From a beta proteobacterium AAP65 (GTDB lineage: Bacteria > Pseudomonadota > Gammaproteobacteria > Burkholderiales > Burkholderiaceae_C): a stretch of 64,000 nt of DNA. Every line of letters starts with the position of its first letter. The first letter of the stretch is position 1. A program made the position numbers and the translations under genes. Of this stretch, positions 15,905 to 25,079 are shown piece after piece. The stretch spans positions 124,001 through 188,000 of the forward strand of contig LJHW01000002.1 of the NCBI GenBank assembly GCA_001295865.1, given 5' to 3'. The notes under the pieces were generated by a model. That model saw only the letters and a list, made by a program, of their open reading frames with translations, was not told the DNA's origin and made no database searches.

Positions 15905-17584
15905 TCAGCGCGCCGGGTGCTTCGCCGAAGCCACCGGCGGCTTGCGCGGGCCGGCGGCGGCCGTGCCCGGGCGGTTGGCCACGCTCTTGGCGGCCGTTTT
16001 CGTGGCGGTCTTGCTGGACTTGGCCGATTTGCCCGAAGGCGCGGCCTTCGCAGCGCGGGTCGGCTTGCGTGGGCCCTTGGCGGCTGCGACCGCGGGTTTT
16101 TTGCCGCCGCTGGCAACTGCGCGGCGCGTGGGCGCGGCGCGCACTTCCACCGTGATGGTCTGCCCGGCCTTGAAGCGCGCCTGGCTGCCGACACCGTTCC
16201 ACTGCGCCACCTGGGCCGGGCTCACCCGGTAGCGGCGGGCCACAGCGGCCACGCTGTCGCCCTTGCGGCCGGCCTTGAAGCGGATCTTGCGCATGGGCCG
16301 GCCTTCGGGCGTCAGGGCCAGCAGGCCGTTGTGCGCGATGTGCTCGGCCACGTCGTCGTCGCCTTCGTCGCGCGGCACCAGCAGCGTCGATCCGGCCTTC
16401 ACCAGCATGCCCTTCGGGATGCGGTTGGCCTGGCGCAACTCGTCTTCGCTCATGCCGATGAGGCGCGCGGCGTCGGCGGGTTTGAGCGTGCGCGGGGCCA
16501 CCCAGGCTGTCCAGGTGGCCAGCGCGCCCCGGTGGGCCTGCAGCCCACGCACGAAGCGGTTGGCGTTGTCGTAGGGCAGCAGCACCTGCGGCGTGCCCGC
16601 GGCCAGGATCACGGGCTTGTTCATCTGCGGGTTGAGCTGCTCGAACTCTTCCAGCTCCAACCCCGCCAGCTCAGCGGCCAGGGCCACGTCGATGTCGCGC
16701 TCGATGGGCACGCTGAGGAAGAACGGGTGGTTTTCCAGCGGCGGCAGGTTCAGGCCGAAAGCCTCGGGGCGCAGCACGATGTTCTTCACGGCCTGGAGCT
16801 TGGGCACGTACTCTCGGGTTTCCAGCGGCATGCGCAGCGAGAGGTAGTCGGCCACCTTGCCACTGCGGCGGTTGCGCTCGATGGCGCGCGAGACATTGCC
16901 CTGGCCCCAGTTGTAGGCCGCCAGCGCGAGGTGCCAGTCGCTGAACATGCCGTTGAGGCGTTCCAGATAATCGAGCGCGGCGCGCGTGCTGGCCAGCACG
17001 TCGCGGCGGTCGTCGCGGAAGAGGTTCTGGCGCAGCTCGAAGTCTTTGCCCGTGGCCGGCATGAACTGCCACATGCCCATGGCGCGTGCGTGCGATTGCG
17101 CCTGCGGGTTGAAGGCGCTCTCGATGAAGGGCAGCAGCGCCAGCTCGGTGGGCAGGCCGCGGCGCTGCACTTCCTCGACGATGTGGAAGAGGTAGCGGCC
17201 GCCGCGCGTGGTCATGCGCGTGACGTAGGCCGGGTCGCGGGCGTACCAGTTCTCCCACTTGCGCACGAGATCGTTGTCGATGTCGGCCATCGCAAAGCCG
17301 CCGCGCACACGTTCCCAGAGGTCGCCACGCTCGCTGTCCTGCGTGCTCTCGATGCGGCCCGTGGTGGGCGGGGGCAGGGGGGCCAGCGGGCCGCTCTCGG
17401 CCAGCAGCGGGCCGCTGGCGGCCGGGGCTGGCGGTGGCAGGGGCACGGGCGTGGCCACGATGGGCGCGGGTTCGGGGGCTGCAGGGGGCGGTGTCTCGGC
17501 CAGGGGCGGCACGAGCGAGGCGCAGGCCGAGAGCAGCAGCGCCGCAGCGAGCAGGGGCAGGCAGGTGGGCTTGAAGGTCATCAT
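15905..17584 (-). CDS. mltD: Membrane-bound lytic transglycosylase D with LysM domains and basic tail
   Basis: A lipoprotein that cleaves peptidoglycan with 1,6-anhydro product formation. The 559-residue product has a lipobox LLSAC (Cys21), a Pro-rich linker (30-75), an SLT domain with catalytic Glu155 in LPFIESAFNP, AMGMWQFMPATG and ALAAYNWGQGNVSRAI. A divergent and a clear LysM repeat follow (about 365-405 and 440-490). The last 70 residues are rich in Lys, Ala and Pro, like the tail of the GH24 lysozyme at 3383-4162. The ATG at 17584 overlaps the gloB stop; an adjacent ATG at 17581 is equally possible. Confidence 0.94.
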   Translation of the reverse strand: MMTFKPTCLPLLAAALLLSACASLVPPLAETPPPAAPEPAPIVATPVPLPPPAPAASGPLLAESGPLAPLPPPTTGRIESTQDSERGDLWERVRGGFAMADIDNDLVRKWENWYARDPAYVTRMTTRGGRYLFHIVEEVQRRGLPTELALLPFIESAFNPQAQSHARAMGMWQFMPATGKDFELRQNLFRDDRRDVLASTRAALDYLERLNGMFSDWHLALAAYNWGQGNVSRAIERNRRSGKVADYLSLRMPLETREYVPKLQAVKNIVLRPEAFGLNLPPLENHPFFLSVPIERDIDVALAAELAGLELEEFEQLNPQMNKPVILAAGTPQVLLPYDNANRFVRGLQAHRGALATWTAWVAPRTLKPADAARLIGMSEDELRQANRIPKGMLVKAGSTLLVPRDEGDDDVAEHIAHNGLLALTPEGRPMRKIRFKAGRKGDSVAAVARRYRVSPAQVAQWNGVGSQARFKAGQTITVEVRAAPTRRAVASGGKKPAVAAAKGPRKPTRAAKAAPSGKSAKSSKTATKTAAKSVANRPGTAAAGPRKPPVASAKHPAR

Positions 17585-18351
17585 CGAAAACGGTTCTTCC
17601 ATTCGCGCAGGGCGGCCAGCACGCTGACCGCAGCGTCGTTGGCCGCACCTTCGGCACGCGCCGCGTTCACCACGGCAGGCACCTCGCAGCGCAGGAAGGG
17701 GTTGATCTGGCGTTCCAGGCCGATGCTGGAAGGCAGCGTGGGTTGGCCCCGTGCGCGCAGCGCTTCGCACCGCGCCTGGTACTGAGCTCGTTCGGCGTTG
17801 TCAGGTTCCACGGCGGCGGCAAATTTCAGGTTCGACAGCGTGTATTCGTGGGTGCAGCACACCTGCGTGCCGGCAGGCAGCGATGCCAGGCGCGAAAGCG
17901 AGTGGTGCATCTGCGCCGGCGTGCCTTCGAAAAGGCGGCCGCAGCCGGCGGAAAAGAGCGTGTCACCGCAGAAGAGCAGCGGCGTCTCGCCACCGCCCTG
18001 CTGCACGTAAGCGATGTGTCCGGCGGTGTGGCCGGGCACGTCGAGCACTTCAAACGTCAGGCCGAGCACGGAGATGCGTTCGCCGTCGGCCAATGGGGTG
18101 AAGGGCGCCGGGATGCGTTCACGCGCCGGGCCCCACACCGGCCCCTGCAGCCGCGGGCGCAAAGCCTCGATGCCGCCGGTGTGATCGGGGTGGTGGTGCG
18201 TCACTAGAATGCCCGCGAGCTGCAGGCCTTGTGCGTCAAGCGCCTGCATCACCGGTGCCGCGTCGCCCGGGTCCACCACCACGGCCTGCGTGCCGTCGTG
18301 AAGCATCCAGATGTAGTTGTCGGCGAAGGCGGGCAGCGCTGAAAGATTCAT
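17581..18351 (-). CDS. gloB: Hydroxyacylglutathione hydrolase (glyoxalase II)
   Basis: Glyoxalase II hydrolyses S-D-lactoylglutathione to D-lactate and glutathione, ending methylglyoxal detoxification. The 256-residue product starts with the classic [15 protein letters not shown]. It has the dinuclear metal motif THHHPDHTGG (His52, His54, Asp56, His57), further ligands in DVPGHTAGH, FCGDTLF and CCTHEYT, and the C-terminal NPFLR glutathione-site motif. Its ATG overlaps the ATG of the divergent methyltransferase by two bases. It is coupled to mltD downstream. Confidence 0.97.
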   Translation of the reverse strand: MNLSALPAFADNYIWMLHDGTQAVVVDPGDAAPVMQALDAQGLQLAGILVTHHHPDHTGGIEALRPRLQGPVWGPARERIPAPFTPLADGERISVLGLTFEVLDVPGHTAGHIAYVQQGGGETPLLFCGDTLFSAGCGRLFEGTPAQMHHSLSRLASLPAGTQVCCTHEYTLSNLKFAAAVEPDNAERAQYQARCEALRARGQPTLPSSIGLERQINPFLRCEVPAVVNAARAEGAANDAAVSVLAALREWKNRFR

Positions 18352-19243
18352 GACGCGAGACGAGTCGATTCTAGAGTTGGGGGCCTGGCTGCGGACCGCG
18401 CCGGGGCACTACCTGCTGGCGTGGGAACAGGAGCGATTGGACCACGCAGTGACCGACGCCTTCGGCTTTCACGCGCTGCAATTGGGCCTGCCAGAACTCG
18501 ACGGCCTGCGTGCCAACCGCATGCCGCACCGCTGGGTGGCCAGCGATTCAATGCACGTGCCGGACGACTTTGCGCTCGATGTGCCGCCGGTCGATGACAG
18601 CCTGCTCACCACACAGGCCGGCCACGAGCCCGTGGCGCTGCACTGCGAGTTCGACGCGCTGCCTTTCCCTGACAACAGCATCGACCTCGTGGTGCTGCCG
18701 CACGCGCTGGAGCTGGCGCGCGACCCGCACCACACGCTGCGCGAGGTGGAGCGTGTGCTGGTGCCCGAGGGCCGCGTCGTCATCGCCGGCTTCAACCCGG
18801 CCAGCCTCTGGGGCCTGCGCCAGCGCGCCGGCCGCATGAAACGCGGGCTTGGGCTGGGCCGGCAGAGCAGCCTCTACCTGCCGCGCGCTGGCGAGTTCAT
18901 CGGCTACTGGCGGCTGCGCGACTGGCTGCGGCTGCTGGGCTTCGAGGTCGAGGCCGGGCGCTTCGGCTGCTGGCGGCCGCCCTTCCACAGCCAGAAATGG
19001 CTGGACCGCTTCGAGTGGATGGACCGTGTCGGCGACCGTTGGTGGCCGGTGCTGGGCAGCGTGTACTTCGTGGTGGCCGTCAAGCGTGTGCGCGGCATGC
19101 GGCTGGTGGGGCTGGCACGCCAAGACAAGCGCAAGGCCCATGCTGCACCGGCCGTCGTCGCGCGGCGCGACCCGGCCACAATGCGCGCCCCGGTGTGCTC
19201 GTCCGTCCTGGGCCGGGCACCCGAACAAGAAACCGAGCGATGA
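18350..19243 (+). CDS. Class I SAM-dependent methyltransferase (UbiE-like), divergent from gloB
   Basis: A 297-residue protein of the methyltransferase-11 type. Motifs downstream of the cofactor loop are good ([40 protein letters not shown]), but motif I reads [12 protein letters not shown] and lacks the usual GxGxG. The basic C-terminal 45 residues look unstructured. ATG 18350 gives [14 protein letters not shown]; it overlaps the gloB start on the other strand, and an in-frame TTG at 18317 is possible. The stop overlaps rnhA (ATGA). Substrate unknown; gloB-methyltransferase-rnhA order is, as I recall, common in Burkholderiales. Confidence 0.88.
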   Translation: MTRDESILELGAWLRTAPGHYLLAWEQERLDHAVTDAFGFHALQLGLPELDGLRANRMPHRWVASDSMHVPDDFALDVPPVDDSLLTTQAGHEPVALHCEFDALPFPDNSIDLVVLPHALELARDPHHTLREVERVLVPEGRVVIAGFNPASLWGLRQRAGRMKRGLGLGRQSSLYLPRAGEFIGYWRLRDWLRLLGFEVEAGRFGCWRPPFHSQKWLDRFEWMDRVGDRWWPVLGSVYFVVAVKRVRGMRLVGLARQDKRKAHAAPAVVARRDPATMRAPVCSSVLGRAPEQETER

Positions 19244-19677
19244 CTGAAGTGCTGATTTACGCCGACGGCGCCTGCCGCGGCAACCCTGGCCCCGGTGGCT
19301 GGGGGGCGTGGCTGCGCAGCGGCGCCCATGAAAAAGAGATGTTCGGCGGTGAGCCGCTCACCACCAACAACCGCATGGAGCTCACCGCGGTGATCGAGGC
19401 GCTGGCCTCGCTGAAGACCCGGTGCAGGGTGATCATCTACACCGACAGCAGCTACGTGAAGGATGGCATCACCACCTGGATCCACGGCTGGAAAAAACGC
19501 GGCTGGACCACGGCCGACAAGAAGCCGGTGAAAAACGTCGAGCTCTGGCAGCGGCTGGATGCGTTGAACGCCGCGCACCAGGTGGAGTGGCGCTGGGTCA
19601 AGGGCCATGCCGGCGACCCCGGCAATGAACGCGCCGACCGCCTGGCCAACCAGGGCGTGGACTCGCTGGCGCGTTGA
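19240..19677 (+). CDS. rnhA: Ribonuclease HI
   Basis: Cleaves the RNA strand of RNA-DNA hybrids, removing R-loops and primers. The 145-residue product has the four catalytic acids: Asp9 in [14 protein letters not shown], Glu47 in NRMELTA, Asp69 in YTDSSYV and Asp133 in GNERAD, plus His123 in the flexible loop [10 protein letters not shown] and the basic handle helix IHGWKKRGW. Its length is close to the E. coli enzyme. It is coupled to the methyltransferase by ATGA. Confidence 0.97.
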   Translation: MTEVLIYADGACRGNPGPGGWGAWLRSGAHEKEMFGGEPLTTNNRMELTAVIEALASLKTRCRVIIYTDSSYVKDGITTWIHGWKKRGWTTADKKPVKNVELWQRLDALNAAHQVEWRWVKGHAGDPGNERADRLANQGVDSLAR

Positions 19678-19751
19678 GGCCAGGCGCCCCCCGGGCGCTG
19701 CAGGGCCGATAAAGCTAAAGTCCCCGGTTGCTTACAGCACCCGAGACTCCT

Positions 19752-20963
19752 GTGAAGACATTGCATACGGCCGTGGCCGTGGTGGGCCTGGTGGCCGCTG
19801 GTGGCCTGGCCTGGTGGTGGCAGAACGCCGCCCCTCAAAAAACCGCAACGCCGGCCGCCCAGGGGGCACCTGGTGCGCCGGGTGCGAGGCCCGGTGGTGG
19901 CCCTGGCGGCCCGGCCGCGGTGGAGGTGGCCGCGGCGCAGCGCACGACGCTCACCGACGAGGTCAGCGCCGTCGGTTCGCTGCGTTCGAACCAGGGCGTG
20001 ATGCTTCGGCCCGAGCTCAGCGGCCGCATCGTGAAGCTCGGCTTCCGCGATGGTCAGCGCGTCAAGCGCGGCCAGCTGCTGGTGCAGCTGGACGACACAT
20101 TGCAGCAGGCGCAGCTGAAGCAGAGCGAGGCCCAGGCGGCCATCGCCCGCACCAACCTGCAGCGCAGCCGCGAGCTGCTGGGCCAAGGCTTCGTAAGCCA
20201 GAGCGCCGTCGACCAGAACCAGGCCGCGCTGGACGTGGCCGAGGCCCAGGTGGCGCTTTCGCGCGCGCAGCTGGCGCGCCTGAAGGTGCTGGCGCCTTTC
20301 GATGCCACGGCTGGCATCGGCCTGGTGGACGTGGGCGACTACGTGAAAGACGGCGCCGACCTCGTGAACCTGGAAGACCTGGGTTCGATGAAGGTGCAGT
20401 TCGCTCTGCCAGAACGCGTGATCGACCGCCTGCGCCCTGGCCAGGCCGTGGACGTGGCGGTGGACGCGCTGCCCGGTCGCAGCTTCCAGGGCCGCGTGCA
20501 GGCCATCGATTCGGTGGTGGACCCCAACGGCCGCGCGCTGCAAGTGCTGGCCCAGGTGGCCAACCCCGGCGCCTTGCTCAAGCCCGGCATGTTCGCGCGG
20601 CAGCGTGTGGTGTTCGCGGTGCGTGAAGGCGCGGTGGTGGTCCCCGAAGAGGCGCTGGTGCCTTTCGGCGGCAAGCAACTGCTCTTCAAGGTGGTCGACG
20701 GCGCCGACGGCAAGAAGGTGGCGCGCCGGGTCGAGGCCCGGCTGGGCCTGCGCCTGCCTGGCCGTGTTGAGGTGCTGGAAGGCCTGCAGCCCGGTGAACT
20801 GGTGGTGACCGCCGGCCACTCGCGGCTGCTGCGCGGTGAGGCCGTGCCGGTGCGTGTGATCGACCTCAGCCGCGCAGGTGCGCCGGTGCGGCCGGCATCG
20901 GGGGCTGCAGCCGGCGCCGCCTCCAGACCAGCTTCGGGCGCCCAGCCGGGGAAGGGCGCATGA
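19752..20963 (+). CDS. RND efflux periplasmic adaptor (membrane fusion protein)
   Basis: A 403-residue HlyD/AcrA-type adaptor linking an inner-membrane RND pump to an outer-membrane channel. The start is GTG 19752 (MKTLHTAVAVVGLVAAGG), giving an N-terminal anchor. A Pro/Gly linker follows, then the lipoyl-type half motifs (SGRIVKLGFRDGQRVKRGQLLVQLD split by a coiled-coil hairpin of about 60 residues, and LKVLAPFDATAGIGLVDVGDYV) and a beta-barrel. It is coupled to the pump gene by ATGA. No TolC-like gene lies in the window. Confidence 0.94.
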   Translation: MKTLHTAVAVVGLVAAGGLAWWWQNAAPQKTATPAAQGAPGAPGARPGGGPGGPAAVEVAAAQRTTLTDEVSAVGSLRSNQGVMLRPELSGRIVKLGFRDGQRVKRGQLLVQLDDTLQQAQLKQSEAQAAIARTNLQRSRELLGQGFVSQSAVDQNQAALDVAEAQVALSRAQLARLKVLAPFDATAGIGLVDVGDYVKDGADLVNLEDLGSMKVQFALPERVIDRLRPGQAVDVAVDALPGRSFQGRVQAIDSVVDPNGRALQVLAQVANPGALLKPGMFARQRVVFAVREGAVVVPEEALVPFGGKQLLFKVVDGADGKKVARRVEARLGLRLPGRVEVLEGLQPGELVVTAGHSRLLRGEAVPVRVIDLSRAGAPVRPASGAAAGAASRPASGAQPGKGA

Positions 20964-23900
20964 AGCTCTCGGAAACCTCCATCCGCCGGCCGGTGCTGGC
21001 CTGCGTGATGTCGCTGCTGCTGGTGCTGGTGGGGCTGGTGTCCTTCCAGGAGCTGACGGTGCGCGAATACCCGCGCATCGACGAGCCGCTGGTCAACGTC
21101 AGCACGCGGTTGCAAGGCGCGTCCAGCGAGGTGATCGAGAGCCAGGTCACGAAGCCGCTGGAGGACAGCATCGCGGGCATCGATGGCGTGGACATCATGA
21201 CCTCGATCTCGCGCACCGAGAGCAGCCAGATCACGGTGCGTTTCCGCCTCAGCAAAGACCCCGACACCGCCGCCGCCGAGGTGCGCGACCGTGTCGCGCG
21301 GGTGCGAGGCCGCCTGCCCGACGCCGTGGACGAGCCGGTGATCAGCAAGGTCGAGGCCGACGCCACGCCCACCATCTGGCTGGCCTACACCAGCGAAACC
21401 ATGGGCCCGCTGGAGCTCACCGATCTCATCAACCGCGTGGTGAAACCGCGCCTGCAGACCGTGCCCGGCGTGGCCGATGTGCAGGTCGGCGGCGACCGGC
21501 GCTTCGCGATGCGTGTGTGGATCGACCCCGACAGGCTGGCCGCGTACAAGTTGACGGTGCAGGACGTGGAAGACGCGCTGCGCCGACAGAACCTGGAGGT
21601 GCCGGCCGGCCGCATCGAGAGCCAGCAGCGCGAGTTCAGCGTCACCGCGCGCACCGACCTCAACACCGTGGCCGAGTTCAACCAGGTCGCCTTGCGCACC
21701 GTGGGCGGCTACACCGTGCGGCTGCGCGACGTCGCGCGTGTGGAAGAGGCCGCCGCCAGCGAACGCAGCCGCGTGCGCCTGAACGGCGTGCCCAGCATCA
21801 GCACCGGCGTGATCCGCAATGCCACCGCCAACCCGCTGGAGGTGGCCGCCGGCGTGAAGGCGCTGATGCCGCAGATCCAGCGCGACCTGCCGCCCAGCGT
21901 GACGGTGGTGCAGGCCAACGACAACTCGGTCTTCATCGACCGCAGCATCCAGGCCGTCTACACCACCGTCATCGAGGCCGTGGTGCTCGTGGCACTGGTC
22001 GTCTTCGTCTTCCTGCGCACGCTGCGCGCTTCGGTCATCCCGCTGGTCACCATCCCGGTCAGCCTGATCGGCGCGTTTTCGCTCATCGCGCTGGCCGGCT
22101 TCACCATCAACACGCTCACCTTGCTGGCGCTGGTGCTGGCCATCGGCCTGGTGGTGGACGACGCCATCGTGGTGCTGGAGAACATCTACCGCCATATCGA
22201 AGAAGGCATGGCGCCCTTCCAGGCGGCGATCAAGGGCATCCGCGAGATCAGCTTCGCGGTGATCGCGATGACGCTGACGCTGGCCGCGGTGTTCGCGCCG
22301 CTGGCCTTCACGCCCGGGCGCACCGGGCGCTTGGTGGGCGAGTTCGCGCTGACGCTGGCGGGCGCGGTGCTGGTCAGCGGCTTCGTCGCGCTGACCCTCA
22401 CACCCATGATGTGCAGCAAGCTGCTGCGCCACGTGCCCGAGCCCGGCCGTTTCGACCGCTTCATGGAGCGGCTGCTCACCGGTCTGTCGGCCGGCTACGC
22501 CCGCGCGCTGGGCTGGACGCTGCAGCGCCGCTGGCTGATCGTGGGCCTGATGCTGGCCAGCGCGGGCACTAGCTGGTGGCTGTTCAGCATCACCAAGAGC
22601 GAACTGGCGCCCTATGAAGACCGCGGCGTGATCGCCATGCCCATCCGCGCGCCTGACGGTGCGACGCTGGAATACACCGCGCGTTACTTGGACGCCATCG
22701 AGAACATCGGCAGCCAGTACCCGGAGTTCGACCGCCGTTTCTTCTTCGTGGGCGGCGGCCAGGTGAGCACCGCCTTCGGCGTGATGCGCACGGTGGACTG
22801 GGAGGAGCGCACACGCAGCACGCGCGAGCTGCAGCGCGACATGCTGCCCAAGCTGGGCGCGCTGCCGGGGGTGAGCGCCTTCCCCGTCACCCCGGCCAGC
22901 CTGGGGCAGGGCTTTCGCGACCGCGGGCTCAACGTGGTGCTGGTCAGCGGCGACAGCTACGCCAACATGGCGCGCGTGGCACAGCAGTTCATCGCCGAGA
23001 TGCAGAAGAACCCCGGCATCGTGCAGCCCGACAGCGACCTGCAGCTGAACAAACCAGAGGTCTTCATGGACGTCGACCGCGCCCGCGCCGCCGATCTCGG
23101 CATCGGCGTGGACACGGTGGCGCGCACGGTGGAAACCATGCTCGGCGGCCGCGTCGTCACACGCTACAAGCGCGATGCCGAACAGTACGACGTGCTGGTG
23201 CAAACCGAAGCCGCAGGCCGCACCACGCCCGAAGACATCGAGAAGATCTTCGTGCGCGGCCGCAACGACACCATGGTGCCGCTGTCCAGCCTGGTGAAGG
23301 TGCGCGAGGCCGTGAGCCCGCGCGAGCTGAACCACTTCAACCAGCGACGCAGCGTCAGCCTCACGGCCGACCTCGCGCCCGGCTACACGCAGGGCGAGGC
23401 GCTGAGGTTCATGGACGAGACCGCGGCGCGCCTGCTGCCGCAGGGCTATGCCACCGAGCTCAACGGCGTCAGCCGCGAGTTCAAGTCGAGCTCGGGCGCT
23501 TTGGGCCTGGTCTTCGTGCTGGCGTTGCTGTTCATCTTCCTGGTGCTGGCTGCGCAGTTCGAAAGCTTCATCGACCCCTTCGTCATCCTGCTGGCGGTGC
23601 CCTTGAGCATGGTGGGCGCCTTCGCGGCCATGCAGCTGACGGGCGGCACGCTCAACGTGTTTTCGCAGATCGGCCTGATCACGCTGATTGGCCTGATCAC
23701 CAAGCACGGCATCCTGATCGTGGAGTTCAGCAACCAGTTGCGCCAGCAAGGCCGCAGCGTGATGCAGGCCGTGACGGAGGCCAGCGCGCTGCGCCTGCGG
23801 CCCATCCTGATGACCACTGGCGCGATGGTGTTGGGCGCGTTGCCGCTCGCATTGGCCAGCGGGGCAGGGGCCGAGAGTCGCCAGCAGATCGGCTGGGTGA

Positions 23901-24034
23901 TCGTGGGCGGCATGACGGTGGGCACGCTGCTCACCATCTTCGTGGTGCCCACGGTCTACACGCTGTTTGCGCGCAAGGGCATCCCGGGCGAGATCACCAC
24001 GCCGGCCTTGGACGACGCCAAGCCGGCGGCCTGA
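20960..24034 (+). CDS. RND multidrug efflux pump, AcrB/MexF-type inner-membrane subunit (HAE1)
   Basis: A 1024-residue proton-driven pump with the standard twelve-helix, two-repeat layout and two large periplasmic loops. The first helix follows MKLSETSIRRPVLACVM. The proton-relay helix LALVLAIGLVVDDAIVVLENIYRH is present around residues 393-416 with paired Asp, and the second half has GLITKHGILIVEF. MKLSETSIRRP and the REYPRIDEP motif are typical of HAE1 pumps near the MexF/MdtBC groups. Substrates are not predictable. It forms a two-gene operon with the adaptor. Confidence 0.95.
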   Translation: MKLSETSIRRPVLACVMSLLLVLVGLVSFQELTVREYPRIDEPLVNVSTRLQGASSEVIESQVTKPLEDSIAGIDGVDIMTSISRTESSQITVRFRLSKDPDTAAAEVRDRVARVRGRLPDAVDEPVISKVEADATPTIWLAYTSETMGPLELTDLINRVVKPRLQTVPGVADVQVGGDRRFAMRVWIDPDRLAAYKLTVQDVEDALRRQNLEVPAGRIESQQREFSVTARTDLNTVAEFNQVALRTVGGYTVRLRDVARVEEAAASERSRVRLNGVPSISTGVIRNATANPLEVAAGVKALMPQIQRDLPPSVTVVQANDNSVFIDRSIQAVYTTVIEAVVLVALVVFVFLRTLRASVIPLVTIPVSLIGAFSLIALAGFTINTLTLLALVLAIGLVVDDAIVVLENIYRHIEEGMAPFQAAIKGIREISFAVIAMTLTLAAVFAPLAFTPGRTGRLVGEFALTLAGAVLVSGFVALTLTPMMCSKLLRHVPEPGRFDRFMERLLTGLSAGYARALGWTLQRRWLIVGLMLASAGTSWWLFSITKSELAPYEDRGVIAMPIRAPDGATLEYTARYLDAIENIGSQYPEFDRRFFFVGGGQVSTAFGVMRTVDWEERTRSTRELQRDMLPKLGALPGVSAFPVTPASLGQGFRDRGLNVVLVSGDSYANMARVAQQFIAEMQKNPGIVQPDSDLQLNKPEVFMDVDRARAADLGIGVDTVARTVETMLGGRVVTRYKRDAEQYDVLVQTEAAGRTTPEDIEKIFVRGRNDTMVPLSSLVKVREAVSPRELNHFNQRRSVSLTADLAPGYTQGEALRFMDETAARLLPQGYATELNGVSREFKSSSGALGLVFVLALLFIFLVLAAQFESFIDPFVILLAVPLSMVGAFAAMQLTGGTLNVFSQIGLITLIGLITKHGILIVEFSNQLRQQGRSVMQAVTEASALRLRPILMTTGAMVLGALPLALASGAGAESRQQIGWVIVGGMTVGTLLTIFVVPTVYTLFARKGIPGEITTPALDDAKPAA

Positions 24035-24059
24035 ACCCCACCGAGGGAGCTGCAGGAAC

Positions 24060-25079
24060 TCAGGCCGAGGCCTGCACCTTCAGCCGCCCTTGCTGCGCTG
24101 CCAGCGTGCGCTGCAGCAGGCTGACGGTGGCGTGCATGGCGCTGATCACCGGGGTGGGCGTCTCGGTGATGCGGCCCAGTTCCACCACCGAGCCCACCAG
24201 TGCCTCCAGCTCGAGTGCACGGCCGTTCTCCACGTCCTGCAGCATGCTGGTCTTGTGCGCGCCCACCGCTTCCGCGCCGGCGATGCGTTGCTCCAGGCTG
24301 ATCTTGAAGGCCACGCCGAGCTTCTCGCCCACGGCTTGGGCCTCGCGCATCATGGCCGCGGCCAGCTCGCGCGTGGGTCCGTAGCGGCAGATGTCTTCCA
24401 GCGTGGCGTGCGTCAGCGCCGAGATCGGGTTGAAGGTGAGGTTGCCCCAGAGCTTGACCCAGATCTCGCTGCGGATGTCGCGCGAGACCGGGCTTTTGAA
24501 GCCCGCGCCCATCATGGCCTTGCTCAAGGCCTCGATGCGTTCGCTGCGGCTGCCATCCAGTTCGCCCAGGCTGAAGCGGTTGCCCTCGATCAGCTTCACC
24601 ACGCCCGGCGCTACCAGCTCGCTGGCCGGGTAGACCACGCTGCCGATGATGCGTTCGGGCTCGATGTTCGCGGCGATCAAGCCACCCGGGTCCAGGCTCT
24701 CCAGGCAACGGCCTTCGTAGGGGCCGGCCAGCTTGTGGAAGTACCACCAGGGCACGCCGTTGATCATGGTGACCACGATGGTCTGCGGGCCGAACAGGCC
24801 GCGCAGGTCGGGCAGCAGGTCTTTGACCTGGTGTGCCTTCACGGTGATCAGCACCACGTCTTGCGGGCCAGCCTCGGCGTAGCGCTGCACGGCGCGCAGC
24901 TGGGGGCCTGCGGGCGTGTGCTCTTCGCTGCCGTCCTCCAATATCAACTTGAAGCCCTGCGCGTTGATGGCTTCCAGGTTGCGGTTGCGGGCGATGAAGG
25001 TGACTTCCTGCCCCGAACGCGCCAGCCGCGCACCGAGGTAGCCCCCGATGGCGCCGGCGCCCACCACTGCGATCTTCAT
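24060..25079 (-). CDS. PanE/ApbA-family 2-dehydropantoate 2-reductase
   Basis: A 339-residue NADPH-dependent ketopantoate-reductase-like enzyme. The Rossmann motif VVGAGAIGGYLGARLA begins at residue 5. ITVKAHQ holds the conserved Lys, and the C-terminal domain carries IWVKLWGNLTFNPISALT with the expected Lys and Asn. Its ATG overlaps the tctA stop (ATGA), so it is last in a CoA synthetase/tctC/tctB/tctA cluster. In that setting it may reduce a catabolic 2-oxoacid instead of making pantoate; this is inference, so no panE symbol is given. Confidence 0.88.
   Translation of the reverse strand: MKIAVVGAGAIGGYLGARLARSGQEVTFIARNRNLEAINAQGFKLILEDGSEEHTPAGPQLRAVQRYAEAGPQDVVLITVKAHQVKDLLPDLRGLFGPQTIVVTMINGVPWWYFHKLAGPYEGRCLESLDPGGLIAANIEPERIIGSVVYPASELVAPGVVKLIEGNRFSLGELDGSRSERIEALSKAMMGAGFKSPVSRDIRSEIWVKLWGNLTFNPISALTHATLEDICRYGPTRELAAAMMREAQAVGEKLGVAFKISLEQRIAGAEAVGAHKTSMLQDVENGRALELEALVGSVVELGRITETPTPVISAMHATVSLLQRTLAAQQGRLKVQASA

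Noticed and set aside
15863..17785. Plus-strand open frame of 640 codons opposite mltD
   Set aside because: It is antisense to a lipoprotein transglycosylase with all motifs and has no domain of its own.
20339..23749. Open frame of more than 1100 codons opposite the RND pump
   Set aside because: The sequence is His/Ala/Arg/Gln-rich with no domain, and lies fully antisense to a gene with clear motifs. It arises from few stop codons in GC-rich DNA.
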